From contig JBNKCG010000037.1 of NCBI GenBank assembly GCA_050287605.1, positions 6,908-70,907 on the forward strand: 64,000 bases of DNA. The letters are read 5' to 3'. Below the pieces are notes generated by a model, which searched no databases, had not been told where the DNA came from, and saw only the letters and a list, made by a program, of their open reading frames with translations. This DNA comes from QQUJ01 sp050287605. Lineage in GTDB: Bacteria; Pseudomonadota; Gammaproteobacteria; QQUJ01. Below, one piece after another: positions 53,747 through 64,000 of this stretch (position 1 is the first letter of the stretch; every line of letters begins with the position of its first letter). Position numbers and translations under genes: made by a program.

Positions 53747-55494
53747 GCGCGGTATTCCCGATGCAGCGTGCGTGGGGCGGTTTGCGGAAACAGCAGGTCG
53801 ACGAAGCGCTGCGCCGTCGGCTGCGGTTCGTGATTGGCCAGCCCGGGCCGCTCGTTGGCTTCGATGATCACGTACTGCTCGCCGGCCACGTCGGGTACCA
53901 GGAAATCGAGCCCCACCACGGGGATGTCCAGCGCCCGCGCCGCCGCTTCCGCCGCCTCGCGCAGTCGAGGATGCAGGCGCGCCGTCACGTCGTGGATGGT
54001 GCCGCCGGTATGCAGGTTGGCGGTCTTGCGCACCGCCAGCTCGCGATTCACCTCCAGTACGTCGTCGAGCTGGTAGCCGCTGGCACGCACGCAGCGTTCC
54101 GTCTCGCCGTCGAGCGGAATGCGGCTCTCGCCGCCGGTCGCCGCCGCGCGTCGCCGGCTCTGCTTTTCGATGAGCTGGCGGATGGTGTGGCGGCCCGTGC
54201 CGGTGACCGCAGCAGGGCGACGCACGGCCGCCGCCACCACCTCGTATCCGATCACGATGATGCGCAGATCCTGGCCCTCCACATAGCGCTCCAGCAGTAC
54301 CGTATCGCAGTGGCGACGCGCCAGCTCCACCGCCTGCTCCAGCTCCGGAGCCGCGCGAACGTCGACGCTAATCCCCATCCCCTGCTCGCCGCGCGCCGGC
54401 TTGACCACCAGTCGCTGGTACTTGTCGAGAAACGCCTCGCTCTCTGCGCGCGACGCGGCGATCTGCTGCGGCAGAACCGACAGCCCCGCCTCCGCCAGCA
54501 GGCGGCGTGTCACGCGCTTGTTGTCGCAGCGGCTCATGGCCACCGCCGTGGTGAGCTCCGACAGCGATTCGCGGCAGACGATGGTGCGGCCGCCCAGCGA
54601 GAGGCTGAAGTAGTTCTCTTCTGTGTCGATCACCTCCACCGCGATGCCGCGGCGGCGCGCCTCGTTGACGATGATGGTGGCGTAGGGGTTGAGTTGCTCT
54701 TCCGGTTTGGGAGCGATGTAGAGCGGTTCGTTGAAGGCGTTTTTGTGCTTGAGCGCAAACACCGGCACGCGCACGAAACCGAGCTTCTCGTAGAGGGCGA
54801 TGGCGTGACGGTTGTCGTGCATCACGGAGAGATCGAGGAAGGTACGGCCGCGAGTGAGGTAGGACTCGGCGAGAAAACGCACCATCGCCTCACCGACGCC
54901 GGGGATTCCACACTGCGGGTCCACCGCCAGACACCACAGACTGGCGCCGTTCTCCGGATCGTTAAACGCTTGGCGGTGATCGACACCGGTAACCGTGCCG
55001 ACGATCTGCCCGCTGCCCACCTCTTCCGCCACCAGATAAGCGAGCGTGCGCGAATCGCGTTTCCGCCACAAAAAGCCCGGCTCCACCTGCACCATTCTGC
55101 GCTTGGCGTAGAGCGCGTTGATCGCGGCCGCATCATCGTGCGACAGCATGCGGCGTACGATGAACCCCTTGGGCACTTCGTCGCTGGGCTGATAGCGGTC
55201 CAGCCACAATCGGTAGGTGTGCGAGGGATCGAGGAACAGCTCCTGCGGCGCCATGGCGATCACCACATGGGGATCGCGCAGGTACATGCCGATGTCGCGC
55301 CGTCCCGCCTGCTCGGACTGCAGCATGCGCGCCAGCTCCACGTTGCTGGCAAAGGTGTGGGCGAAGACCAACCGTCCCCAACCGCAATCGACGGCGATGT
55401 TGGACTCGTACTGATCCGCAGCCGGCCCCTGCAGATGGCGCCAATTCTGCACCGAGGGGGCGTTGCGGCGTTCGAAGCGGTGTTTTTTGACCAT
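53743..55494 (-). CDS. ngg: N-acetylglutaminylglutamine synthetase (GNAT + ATP-grasp)
   Basis: Ngg makes the dipeptide N-acetylglutaminylglutamine, precursor of the osmolyte NAGGN. The start MVKKHRFERRNAPSVQNW is chosen because GGGAGGG lies 8-9 nt before it, while an ATG 9 nt upstream directly abuts that site. Of 583 residues, about 90-250 form a GNAT acetyltransferase (GTVTGVDHRQAF, DPQCGIPGVGEAMVRFLAES) and about 290-583 an ATP-grasp ligase (LVVKPARGEQGMGISVDV, VGLDFLVPDVAGEQYVIIEANERPGL). It lies 17 nt after asnO. Confidence 0.94.
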   Translation of the reverse strand: MVKKHRFERRNAPSVQNWRHLQGPAADQYESNIAVDCGWGRLVFAHTFASNVELARMLQSEQAGRRDIGMYLRDPHVVIAMAPQELFLDPSHTYRLWLDRYQPSDEVPKGFIVRRMLSHDDAAAINALYAKRRMVQVEPGFLWRKRDSRTLAYLVAEEVGSGQIVGTVTGVDHRQAFNDPENGASLWCLAVDPQCGIPGVGEAMVRFLAESYLTRGRTFLDLSVMHDNRHAIALYEKLGFVRVPVFALKHKNAFNEPLYIAPKPEEQLNPYATIIVNEARRRGIAVEVIDTEENYFSLSLGGRTIVCRESLSELTTAVAMSRCDNKRVTRRLLAEAGLSVLPQQIAASRAESEAFLDKYQRLVVKPARGEQGMGISVDVRAAPELEQAVELARRHCDTVLLERYVEGQDLRIIVIGYEVVAAAVRRPAAVTGTGRHTIRQLIEKQSRRRAAATGGESRIPLDGETERCVRASGYQLDDVLEVNRELAVRKTANLHTGGTIHDVTARLHPRLREAAEAAARALDIPVVGLDFLVPDVAGEQYVIIEANERPGLANHEPQPTAQRFVDLLFPQTAPRTLHREYRA

Positions 55495-55511
55495 CTGAGG
55501 CATCCCTCCCG

Positions 55512-57287
55512 CTAACCGATCTCCTGCCCCTGCAACCACAGCTCCAGCAGTGCCACCTGCCACAGCTTGGAACCGCGCAGGGGCGTGATGTGTTGTTCGG
55601 GCGCCGCGAACAGCTCGTCAATGTAAGCGGCGTTGAACAACCCGCGCTCGCGCGCCGCCCGGTTGTCCAGCGTGTCGCGTACGTACTCAAGAAACGACCC
55701 CTGCAGGTACTTCAGAGCGGGCACCGGAAAATACCCCTTGGGACGGTCGATCACTTCGTGAGGAATGAAATTGCGCGCCACCTCTTTGAGAACGTGCTTG
55801 CCGCCGTGGGCCACCTTGTGTTCGGCAGGCATGCGCGCAGCCAGCTCCACCAGCTCGTGATCGAGAAACGGCACGCGCGCCTCCAAGCCCCACGCCATGG
55901 TCTGGCTGTCGACGCGCTTGACGGGGTCGTCCACCAGCATGACGGTGGTATCGAGGCGCAGCGCCTTGTCGATGGGATCGACGGCGTCATCGCTGGCGAA
56001 CTGCTCGTGCAAAAAGCGCCGGCTGTGATCGTCGCCACGCCACGTTTCACCCACCGCGCGGCAGTACTCGGCGTGATCGCGGTCGAAGAACACCCGCGCG
56101 TAGTCGCCCTCAGGATCGGCACTCTCCATCAGCGGCGGATACCAGTGATAGCCGGCGAAGACCTCGTCGGCGCCCTGTCCGCTCTGTACCACCTTGACGT
56201 GCTTGGCCACCTCGCGCGACAGCAGATAGAAGCCGATATTGTCGTGGCTCACCATCGGCTCGGACATGGCACGGATGCAGTGCGGCAGCTGCTCCAGGGT
56301 CTCGCGTGCGTCGACGCGGATCTGATGATGGCGGGTCGAAAAACGCTCCGCCACCAAGTCGGAATACCGGAACTCGTCGCCCGCCTCGTCATTGACGGAT
56401 TCGAAGCCGACGGAAAAGGTGTTGAGCCCCTGCTGCCCCTGTTCGGCCAGCAGCCCGACGATGAGGCTGGAATCCACCCCGCCGGAAAGCAGCACGCCCA
56501 CCGGCACGTCGGCCACCAAGCGCCGCTTGACCGCCGTCATCAGCGCATCGGCGAGCAGCGCCTGCCACTCGCCGACACTACGCCGCCGATCGGCTTCGCT
56601 GCGTTCGAAACGCAGGCTCCAATAGCGGTGCTCGGTAGTGCGCCCATCCGGTTCGACGCGCATCAGGGTAGCCGGCGGCAGCTTGCGCGCACCGCGCAGT
56701 ATCGTCAGCGGTGCCGGCACCACCGAGTGGAAGCTCATGTAGTGATGCAGCGCCACCGGGTCGACGGCGGTGTCGAGTTCACCGCCCCGCAGCAGCGCCG
56801 GCAGCGTCGAGGCGAACCGCAGCGCACCGTCTCGCAGGCAATAGTAGAGCGGCTTGATGCCTAGCCGGTCGCGCCCCAACAATACCCGTCCCGAGTCGCG
56901 CTCCCACACGGCAAAGGCAAACATGCCGTGAAAGCGCTGCACGAACGCTTCGCCCCAGGCGTGATAGGCCTTCAACACCACCTCGGTGTCGCCATTGGAG
57001 AAGAAACGGTAGCCCTTTCCCTCCAGTTCACGGCGCAGCTCGGGGTAGTTGTAAATCATGCCGTTGAACACGATCCCCAGCCCCAACTCGTTGTCCACCA
57101 TGGGCTGCTGGGCGTGCTCGCTCAGATCGACGATCTTCAGCCGCCGATGCCCGAACGCCAACCGCCCCTGGTGAAACTGACCGCCGGCATCGGGACCGCG
57201 CGGCGCCAGCGCCGCGCTCATGGCGGCAACCGCGCCGTTATCGGCCAGTTGTTGATCGAAGCGAATCTCTCCTGCTATTCCACACAC
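55512..57287 (-). CDS. asnO: N-acetylglutaminylglutamine amidotransferase (AsnB-like)
   Basis: This asparagine-synthetase-like enzyme amidates N-acetylglutaminylglutamine to NAGGN. The GTG start is fixed because the catalytic nucleophile must be Cys 2 (M-C-G-I-A-G). The class II glutaminase domain has RGPDAGGQF, GIVFNGMIYNYPELRREL and SNGDTEVVLKAY; the synthetase domain has the PP-loop LLSGGVDSSLIVGLL and LEARVPFLDHELVELA. Of its 591 residues, the whole architecture is intact. It is followed by ngg and the M42 peptidase and preceded by a MarR regulator (87 nt). Confidence 0.95.
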   Translation of the reverse strand: MCGIAGEIRFDQQLADNGAVAAMSAALAPRGPDAGGQFHQGRLAFGHRRLKIVDLSEHAQQPMVDNELGLGIVFNGMIYNYPELRRELEGKGYRFFSNGDTEVVLKAYHAWGEAFVQRFHGMFAFAVWERDSGRVLLGRDRLGIKPLYYCLRDGALRFASTLPALLRGGELDTAVDPVALHHYMSFHSVVPAPLTILRGARKLPPATLMRVEPDGRTTEHRYWSLRFERSEADRRRSVGEWQALLADALMTAVKRRLVADVPVGVLLSGGVDSSLIVGLLAEQGQQGLNTFSVGFESVNDEAGDEFRYSDLVAERFSTRHHQIRVDARETLEQLPHCIRAMSEPMVSHDNIGFYLLSREVAKHVKVVQSGQGADEVFAGYHWYPPLMESADPEGDYARVFFDRDHAEYCRAVGETWRGDDHSRRFLHEQFASDDAVDPIDKALRLDTTVMLVDDPVKRVDSQTMAWGLEARVPFLDHELVELAARMPAEHKVAHGGKHVLKEVARNFIPHEVIDRPKGYFPVPALKYLQGSFLEYVRDTLDNRAARERGLFNAAYIDELFAAPEQHITPLRGSKLWQVALLELWLQGQEIG

Positions 57288-57374
57288 AAATCACTACCTG
57301 CAAACGAGATGAATGGCATCCGCAATCGAATGGCTGCGCATTCGGCGGGACGTTGAATTGATAGGGATGCGAGT

Positions 57375-57890
57375 TCAGCCGGCGGCTGGGGATGACTCAT
57401 TGCCGTTGGCATCCAGGATGGCACCAGGGGTCAGCACCGGTGACGCGTCCAACTCCTGGGCGTCCATCATGGCGGCTACGCGCTGCAGCGTCGCCAGCAT
57501 CTGCGTACGTTCCCACTCCTGCAGTTGGCGGAAACGTGCCGCAAACGCATCCTGCAACAGCGACGGTGCCTTCTTGATCAGCTGATCCGCCGCCGGTGTG
57601 GGATAGACCAGCACACGGCGCTTGTCGGCAGACGAACGCGAGCGCATCACCAGGGCCCGCTTTTCCAGCCGGTCGAGAATATCGGTCACCGTGGCCTGGC
57701 TGAGATTGACCCGCTGGGCGAGTTCACCCACCGCCGTGCCCGGCTGTTCGAGCAGGCTCTTGAGGATGAGGGCTTGCGGACCGGTGATGCCGTGGTGCTG
57801 GATGAGTTTGCGCGAGTGCAGATCGATGGCGCGCACGATGCGCCGGATAGCCACGAGGACCTCCTCGCACTGATCCTTTTCGGAAATCAT
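57375..57890 (-). CDS. MarR-family regulator heading the NAGGN cluster
   Basis: A 171-residue MarR-type repressor or activator: helical dimerisation ends flank the winged helix-turn-helix ALILKSLLEQPGTAVGELAQRVNLSQATVTDILDRLEKRALVMRSRSSADKRRVLVYPT. The ATG follows GGGGAAC. It is the first gene of a MarR-asnO-ngg-M42 run on the minus strand, and MarR genes are a recurrent part of NAGGN loci. Palindromes on its own promoter (57974-57999) suggest autoregulation. The ligand and the osmotic response are inferred. Confidence 0.9.
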   Translation of the reverse strand: MISEKDQCEEVLVAIRRIVRAIDLHSRKLIQHHGITGPQALILKSLLEQPGTAVGELAQRVNLSQATVTDILDRLEKRALVMRSRSSADKRRVLVYPTPAADQLIKKAPSLLQDAFAARFRQLQEWERTQMLATLQRVAAMMDAQELDASPVLTPGAILDANGNESSPAAG

Positions 57891-57964
57891 GTTCCCCGGC
57901 TGGTTAGGAGTTGAGCGGTGTTAATCTATCGGACACGATGGATTAATTCAAGCGGCACTTACAA

Positions 57965-57999
57965 ATCAAATAATTGAAAATCAAAAGATTCAATGAATC
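57965..57999 (-). promoter_or_regulatory. Candidate promoter/operator of the MarR-NAGGN operon
   Basis: On the minus strand TTGAAT (57988-57993) and TTTGAT (57965-57970) are spaced by 17 bp. Two short palindromes cover them: GATTCAATGAATC at 57987-57999 and TTGAAAATCAA at 57974-57984. The block is AT-rich against the background. It is a plausible site for MarR autoregulation. Confidence 0.45.
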
Positions 58000-58069
58000 A
58001 TCGCCACTATTTTGGCCATCCACCGCCCGACAATCGCTCCGATTTAATTCGAACACGGTGGGAATTGCG

Positions 58070-59893
58070 CTACACGTTGGCGGCAACCGGCGCGCCTTCG
58101 CCCTCCGCCGCCTCGCGCCGCTCCTCGAGCTGCAGCTCCCACATGGCGGCGTAGCGCCCCGCTTGCGCCAGCAGGGCGTCATGGGTGCCTCTCTCGATGA
58201 TGCGCCCCTCCTCCAGCACCAGGATCTGGTCGGCATCGACCACGGTGGAGAGCCGGTGGGCAATGACCAGCGTGGTGTGATGCTCGGCCAGCTCCTTGAG
58301 CGCTCTCTGGATGACCTGTTCGGAGTGCGAATCCAGCGACGAGGTGGCCTCGTCGAAGACCATGACGTGCGGACTCTTGAGAATGGCGCGCGCGATAGCC
58401 ACGCGCTGCTTCTCCCCACCCGAGAGTTTCAGGCCGCGCTCGCCCACCACGGTCTCGTACCCCTGCGGCAACGCGGCGATGAAGTGGTGGATGTGCGCCA
58501 GCTGCGCCGCCCGCTCCACTTCCTCGCGCGACGCGCCGGGACGACCGTACTGGATGTTGTAGAAGACCGACTCGTTGAACAGCACCGTATCCTGCGGCAC
58601 GATGCCGATGGCGTCGCGCAGGCTCTCCTGGGTCACCGCACGCACATCCTGTCCGTCGATGAGCACCCGCCCCGCGCTCACGTCGTAGAAGCGGAACAGC
58701 AACCGCGCCAGGGTAGACTTGCCCGACCCGCTGGGCCCCACCACCGCCACCTTGCTCCCCGCCGGTACGACGAAATCCACCGCGTGGAGAATGGGACGGT
58801 CGGGGTTGTAGCTGAAATCGACCTGCTCGAAACGGATCTCGCCGCCGCGCACCTGCAGCGGCGCTGCGTCGGCGCTATTGTGGATCTCGGGACGGCGCTC
58901 CAGCAGCTCGAACATCATCTCCATGTCGGAGAGCGCGTGCTTGAGCTGACTGTAAACCACGCCGAGGAATCCGAGGGGAATGAACAGCTGCAGCAAAAAG
59001 GCGTTCACCATCACCAGGTCGCCCAGACTCAGCGTTCCCGTCACCACACCGTCAGCGGCGAGAATCATGATCAGCGTCACCGCGATGGCAATGATCGTTC
59101 CCTGGCCGAAATTGAGCGCCGACATGGAGGTCTGGGTCTTGACCGCGGCATCCTCCCACTCGCGCAGGCTGGCGTCGTAACGCTGCAGCTCGTAGCGCTC
59201 GTTGCCGAAATACTTCACGGTCTCGTAGTTCATCAGGCTGTCGATGGCCTGACCGCTGGCCTGGGAGTCCATGGCGTTCATGCGATGGCGAAACTGGATG
59301 CGCCAGTTGGTCACCGCAAATGTGAAAGTGATGTAGAGCACCACCGCCCCGAAGGTCACCACGCTGAACCAGACGTTGAAACGCGTGGCCAGGATACCCG
59401 CCACCAGCACGAACTCGACGATGATGGGCAAAACGCTGAAGACCATGAAATTGAGCAGCGTGCTGGCCGCCTGGGTGCCGCGGGTAATGTCGCGCGACAA
59501 GCCGCCGGTCTTGCGCTCCAGGTGATAACGCAGCGACAGCGTGTGCAGGTGCTCCAAGGTCTGGTGCGAGAGTACCCGGACGATGCCCTGGCGCACCTTG
59601 GCGAACACCCCGTCGCGCAGCTCGTTGAACAGGGCCCCCGCCAGGCGCAGCCCACCGTAGCCCACCAACAGCGCCAGCGGCACCACCAGCAACTGATGGC
59701 GCGTGCTATCCAGGGCATCCACCAACTCCTTGAGCACAAGTGGCACCGCCACAGCAGCCACCTTGGCGAATATCAGGCATGCCAGCGCCAGTGCGGTACG
59801 TCCCTTGTAGTGCCACAGGTAGGGCAGCAGCGAGCGGATGGTGCGCCAGTCGTTACGGTTCTTGCGCGGGGGTGCGGTGTAGCGTACGTGCAT
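58070..59893 (-). CDS. ABC exporter, Atm1/HMT1-like half-transporter
   Basis: A 607-residue half-transporter with an N-terminal six-helix exporter domain and a C-terminal ATPase, acting as a homodimer. The Atm1/ABCB7-like character is seen in LSRDITRGTQAASTLLNFMVFSVLP, NFGQGTIIAIAVTLIMILAADGVV and LSLGDLVMVNAFLLQLFIPLGFLGVVY; relatives export glutathione-linked sulfur or heavy-metal conjugates. The ATPase has Walker A GPSGSGKSTL, signature LSGGEKQRVAIARAI and Walker B VMVFDEATSSLD. Start MHVRYTAPPRKNRNDW; the first in-frame Met upstream has no ribosome site. Divergent from fmdB. Confidence 0.92.
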   Translation of the reverse strand: MHVRYTAPPRKNRNDWRTIRSLLPYLWHYKGRTALALACLIFAKVAAVAVPLVLKELVDALDSTRHQLLVVPLALLVGYGGLRLAGALFNELRDGVFAKVRQGIVRVLSHQTLEHLHTLSLRYHLERKTGGLSRDITRGTQAASTLLNFMVFSVLPIIVEFVLVAGILATRFNVWFSVVTFGAVVLYITFTFAVTNWRIQFRHRMNAMDSQASGQAIDSLMNYETVKYFGNERYELQRYDASLREWEDAAVKTQTSMSALNFGQGTIIAIAVTLIMILAADGVVTGTLSLGDLVMVNAFLLQLFIPLGFLGVVYSQLKHALSDMEMMFELLERRPEIHNSADAAPLQVRGGEIRFEQVDFSYNPDRPILHAVDFVVPAGSKVAVVGPSGSGKSTLARLLFRFYDVSAGRVLIDGQDVRAVTQESLRDAIGIVPQDTVLFNESVFYNIQYGRPGASREEVERAAQLAHIHHFIAALPQGYETVVGERGLKLSGGEKQRVAIARAILKSPHVMVFDEATSSLDSHSEQVIQRALKELAEHHTTLVIAHRLSTVVDADQILVLEEGRIIERGTHDALLAQAGRYAAMWELQLEERREAAEGEGAPVAANV

Positions 59894-60113
59894 CGATATT
59901 CCGTGGGCCTGCTTCGGTGGGGTGACCCGGGGCCGCACAGTGTAGCCCGAAACCCGGCCACTCTCACCCGCACACCGCCGCCCGTCCTGGTGAACCCACT
60001 GAAAAACGGTGTCTTTTCGCCTTTACTCACCTATAATCGTCGGGCTTGAATTGGACTTGGCGCGCACCCATATTTCGTCCCAAGTCACCGAATCCGTTGC
60101 ACGAGGTATCCCT

Positions 60114-60386
60114 ATGCCGATCTACGAATACGCCTGCACCGACTGCGGCCACGAACTGGAGGCCATCCAGAAGATGAGCGATGCACCGCTCACCGACTGT
60201 CCCCAGTGCGGGAAACCGGCACTCAAGAAGCTGATCTCCGCAGCCGGTTTCCGCCTGAGTGGCAGCGGCTGGTACGAGACCGATTTCAAGAAAGACGGTC
60301 AGCGCAACGTGGCCAAGAAGGACAAGGAACCGCCGGCGTGTGCCGACTCCAAGAGTTCGACCTGCGCCTCGTGTGTCGGCGAATAG
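60114..60386 (+). CDS. FmdB-type zinc-ribbon protein
   Basis: A 90-residue zinc-ribbon protein starting MPIYEYACTDCGHELEAIQKM after GAGGT. Two CxxC pairs (CTDC and CPQC) form the ribbon in the first 45 residues; the C-terminal tail has further cysteines (CADSKSSTCASC). FmdB-family proteins are regulators or ribosome-associated factors of uncertain role; in many Gammaproteobacteria the gene sits just before aspS, as here. A terminator follows. Confidence 0.9.
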   Translation: MPIYEYACTDCGHELEAIQKMSDAPLTDCPQCGKPALKKLISAAGFRLSGSGWYETDFKKDGQRNVAKKDKEPPACADSKSSTCASCVGE

Positions 60387-60406
60387 TCCGCAGACAGATC
60401 ACCCAT

Positions 60407-60440
60407 CCAAGGCCGGGCTCTGCCCGGCCTTGGTCGTTTT
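60407..60440 (+). terminator. Intrinsic terminator after fmdB
   Basis: A 12-bp perfect stem, CCAAGGCCGGGC (60407-60418) with GCCCGGCCTTGG (60422-60433), has a 3-nt loop and is followed by TCGTTTT. It lies 20 nt after the fmdB stop. Confidence 0.85.
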
Positions 60441-60530
60441 GAGGCCTAGCCCCCACCTGCCTTGCCTACCACCCCCACAAACCCGTAACATTTCTCGTTT
60501 TTCCCGACGCCCAAACAGGACCGAAGCCCC

Positions 60531-62303
<1,773 letters not shown>

Positions 62304-62305
62304 AG

Positions 62306-62848
62306 GTGGGAACCACGGCGCAACGATTCAAACGTCCGGTTTCGGTACTGGTGGTCGTAGCCACGGCGGCGGGCGACGTATTGATAATGGAACGCACCCA
62401 ACCGCGCGGCTTTTGGCAATCGGTCACCGGCAGCCTGCACGACCATGAAACGCCTGCTGCCGCCGCGCGACGCGAGCTGCTGGAGGAGACCGGCATCGAC
62501 GGCGGCGACGCGCTGGAGGATTGCCGCATCAGCAACCGTTTTCCCATCATCGCTGCGTGGCGCCACCGCTACGCGCCGGACGTCCGCTACAACCGCGAGC
62601 ACGTGTTTCGCCTGATCCTGGATAACCGCACCCCGGTACGGTTGAACCCCGACGAGCATCTCGATTACAAATGGTTGCCGAGAGACGAGGCGGCGCGCAC
62701 CGCCTCCTCGTGGACCAACCGCATCGCCATCCTCGCGCTAGTCGGCGGCACGCCAGCGCCGACCACGCTAGACTTCACCCGCAACGACAGCACTCCCGAC
62801 ACGGCCTCGCAGGAGCCTCACCATGCTAGCCAACGCCCTCAACATTGA
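62306..62848 (+). CDS. nudB: Dihydroneopterin triphosphate pyrophosphatase (Nudix)
   Basis: NudB removes pyrophosphate from dihydroneopterin triphosphate in folate synthesis. The 180-residue protein starts at GTG 3 nt after aspS; the aspS end supplies the ribosome site. The Nudix box G-x5-E-x7-RE-x2-EE-x-G is complete (GSLHDHETPAAAARRELLEETGI), preceded by the NudB-like RTQPRGFWQSVTG. The last 30 residues are extra compared with E. coli NudB and overlap the nadA start by 26 nt. Assignment rests on the aspS linkage and the Trp-rich substrate motif. Confidence 0.88.
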   Translation: MGTTAQRFKRPVSVLVVVATAAGDVLIMERTQPRGFWQSVTGSLHDHETPAAAARRELLEETGIDGGDALEDCRISNRFPIIAAWRHRYAPDVRYNREHVFRLILDNRTPVRLNPDEHLDYKWLPRDEAARTASSWTNRIAILALVGGTPAPTTLDFTRNDSTPDTASQEPHHASQRPQH

Positions 62849-63920
62849 CGACTACACCCTGCTGGACGACGCCGAATGCCACACCCGCATCGCCGAGGCC
62901 AAGCGCATTCTCGGCGACGAGTTGGTCATTCTCGGCCACCACTACCAACGCGACGAGGTGTTCCAGCATGCCGATTTCAGCGGCGACTCGCTGAAGCTCT
63001 CGCGCCAGGCGGCCGAATCGGGCGCCAAGTACATCGTCTTCTGCGGCGTGCACTTCATGGCCGAGGTGGCCGACATCCTGTCGCGCGACGACCAGGTCGC
63101 CATCCTCCCCGACCTCTCCGCGGGCTGCTCCATGGCCGACATGGCCAACCTGGCCAAGGTGGAGCGCTGCTGGCGCGAACTGGCCGAGGTGCTGAACCCC
63201 GACGAACAGGTGACGCCGGTCACCTACATCAACTCCGCGGCCGACCTGAAGGCCTTTTGCGGACGCCACGGCGGCATCGTCTGCACCTCCAGCAACGCCC
63301 GCAAGGTGCTCGACTGGTCGTTCGCCCAGCGCGAAAAGGTGCTGTTCTTCCCCGACCAGCACCTGGGGCGCAACACCGGCTACGCGATGGATATTCCCCT
63401 CGACCAGATGGTGGTGTGGGACTTCGACCACCCGCTGGGCGGCTTGACCCCGGAGCAGATCCAAAAGGCGCGCATCATCCTATGGAAGGGCTTTTGCTCG
63501 GTACACCAGATGTTCCAGCCCGACCAGATCGACCGTTTCAAGGCCCAACACCCGGAAACCCAGGTGATCGCCCACCCCGAGTGCTGCTTCGAGGTGTGCC
63601 AGAAGTCTGATTACATCGGTTCCACAGAGAACATCATCAAGACCATCGCAGCGAGCGAACCCGGCAGCCGCTGGCTGGTGGGCACTGAGCTCAACCTGGT
63701 CAACCGCCTGCACCAGCAGATGGCGCCCGAGGGCAAATCGGTGCACTTCATGTCGCCCACGGTGTGCATGTGCTCCACCATGTTCCGCATCGATCCCCAG
63801 CATCTGCTGTGGACGCTGGAAAACCTGGTGGCAGGCAACGTCGTCAACCGCATCAGCGTGCCCGCCGACGAGGCCGTACAGGCACGCGTGGCGCTGGACA
63901 ATATGCTGGCGCTGCCCTGA
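62823..63920 (+). CDS. nadA: Quinolinate synthase
   Basis: NadA condenses iminoaspartate with dihydroxyacetone phosphate to quinolinate, the de novo route to NAD, using a [4Fe-4S] cluster. The 365-residue protein has GHHYQRDEVFQHADFSGDSL near the N-terminus, the first cluster Cys in LSAGCSMADMA, CTSSNARKVL and FFPDQHLGRN, a Cys cluster HPECCFEVCQKSDYIGST, and the C-terminal VCMCSTMFRI. These fit the NadA ligand pattern. Its start lies within the nudB 3' end, so the aspS-nudB-nadA genes are a probable operon. Confidence 0.97.
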   Translation: MLANALNIDDYTLLDDAECHTRIAEAKRILGDELVILGHHYQRDEVFQHADFSGDSLKLSRQAAESGAKYIVFCGVHFMAEVADILSRDDQVAILPDLSAGCSMADMANLAKVERCWRELAEVLNPDEQVTPVTYINSAADLKAFCGRHGGIVCTSSNARKVLDWSFAQREKVLFFPDQHLGRNTGYAMDIPLDQMVVWDFDHPLGGLTPEQIQKARIILWKGFCSVHQMFQPDQIDRFKAQHPETQVIAHPECCFEVCQKSDYIGSTENIIKTIAASEPGSRWLVGTELNLVNRLHQQMAPEGKSVHFMSPTVCMCSTMFRIDPQHLLWTLENLVAGNVVNRISVPADEAVQARVALDNMLALP

Positions 63921-63937
63921 TTCGGCACGTCAAAAAT

Positions 63938-64000
63938 ATGGGAGATTCGGAAAGTCCACCCTCGCAGCCCACCGGCGAAGCGGTCGTGCTGGTGCACGGC
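63938..64000 (+). CDS. Start of a probable alpha/beta hydrolase (truncated by window)
   Basis: Twenty-one codons remain in the window: MGDSESPPSQPTGEAVVLVHG. The VVLVHG strand-turn is the oxyanion-hole region that opens many alpha/beta hydrolases. It is 17 nt after nadA in the same direction. The identification rests only on this short stretch. Confidence 0.5.
   Translation, partial: MGDSESPPSQPTGEAVVLVHG

Overview
This 64 kb window is a stretch of GC-rich bacterial chromosome, almost fully coding, with no rRNA, tRNA, prophage, CRISPR array or complete insertion sequence that I can see. Gene content and order point to a gammaproteobacterium, most likely outside the enterics and near Chromatiales/Ectothiorhodospiraceae-like or Pseudomonas-like lineages. 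The evidence is the order leuC-leuD-leuB-asd-fimV-truA-trpF-trpB-trpA, the bamC-dapA / gcvR-bcp divergent pair, prmB-aroC, and a complete cluster for the osmolyte N-acetylglutaminylglutamine amide (NAGGN), which suits a salt-exposed organism. The taxonomic placement is inference; no marker gene settles it.

Layout: (1) 1-12.3 kb: a minus-strand block for tryptophan and leucine biosynthesis (trpA partial, trpB, trpF, truA, fimV, asd, leuB, leuD, leuC) with a divergent LysR regulator and a conspicuous tandem-repeat operator between it and leuC. (2) 12.4-19.5 kb: mscS, an lpxL-type acyltransferase, an MFS transporter, aroC, hemN, prmB and a STAS protein, all minus. (3) 19.7-27.3 kb: ettA, a DUF815 ATPase and a lipoprotein built of six Ig-like repeats plus a fibronectin-like domain (all plus), then msrQ/msrP (minus) and an FAH-family hydrolase (plus). 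(4) 27.6-37.4 kb: purL, a metallo-beta-lactamase-fold hydrolase, bamC and dapA (minus), facing gcvR, bcp and a PIN-PhoH ATPase (plus). (5) 37.6-51.9 kb: a signalling and transport region with a FIST sensor plus soluble histidine kinase, an AI-2E/PerM family protein with a small unknown gene and a LysR regulator, an RND efflux pump with its adaptor behind a palindromic operator, DUF1614, a membrane GGDEF-EAL protein with a CXXCH-containing periplasmic domain, a two-CW protein and a hydroxyacid-oxoacid transhydrogenase-like dehydrogenase. (6) 52.0-57.9 kb: a 0.27 kb MITE, a PilZ protein and the NAGGN cluster (M42 peptidase, ngg, asnO) with a MarR regulator at its head. (7) 58.1-64 kb: an Atm1-type ABC exporter (minus), then fmdB, aspS, nudB, nadA and the first codons of an alpha/beta hydrolase (plus).

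Most of the window is housekeeping. The parts most worth a second look are the regulatory architectures (leuC/LysR tandem repeats, the efflux-pump palindrome that fills the promoter spacer, the MarR palindromes on the NAGGN promoter), the MITE whose end forms the stop codon of the PilZ gene, two independent intergenic inverted repeats, the Ig-repeat lipoprotein, and the cluster of sensory genes at 37.6-50.4 kb. I did not find a system that I can claim is entirely new.
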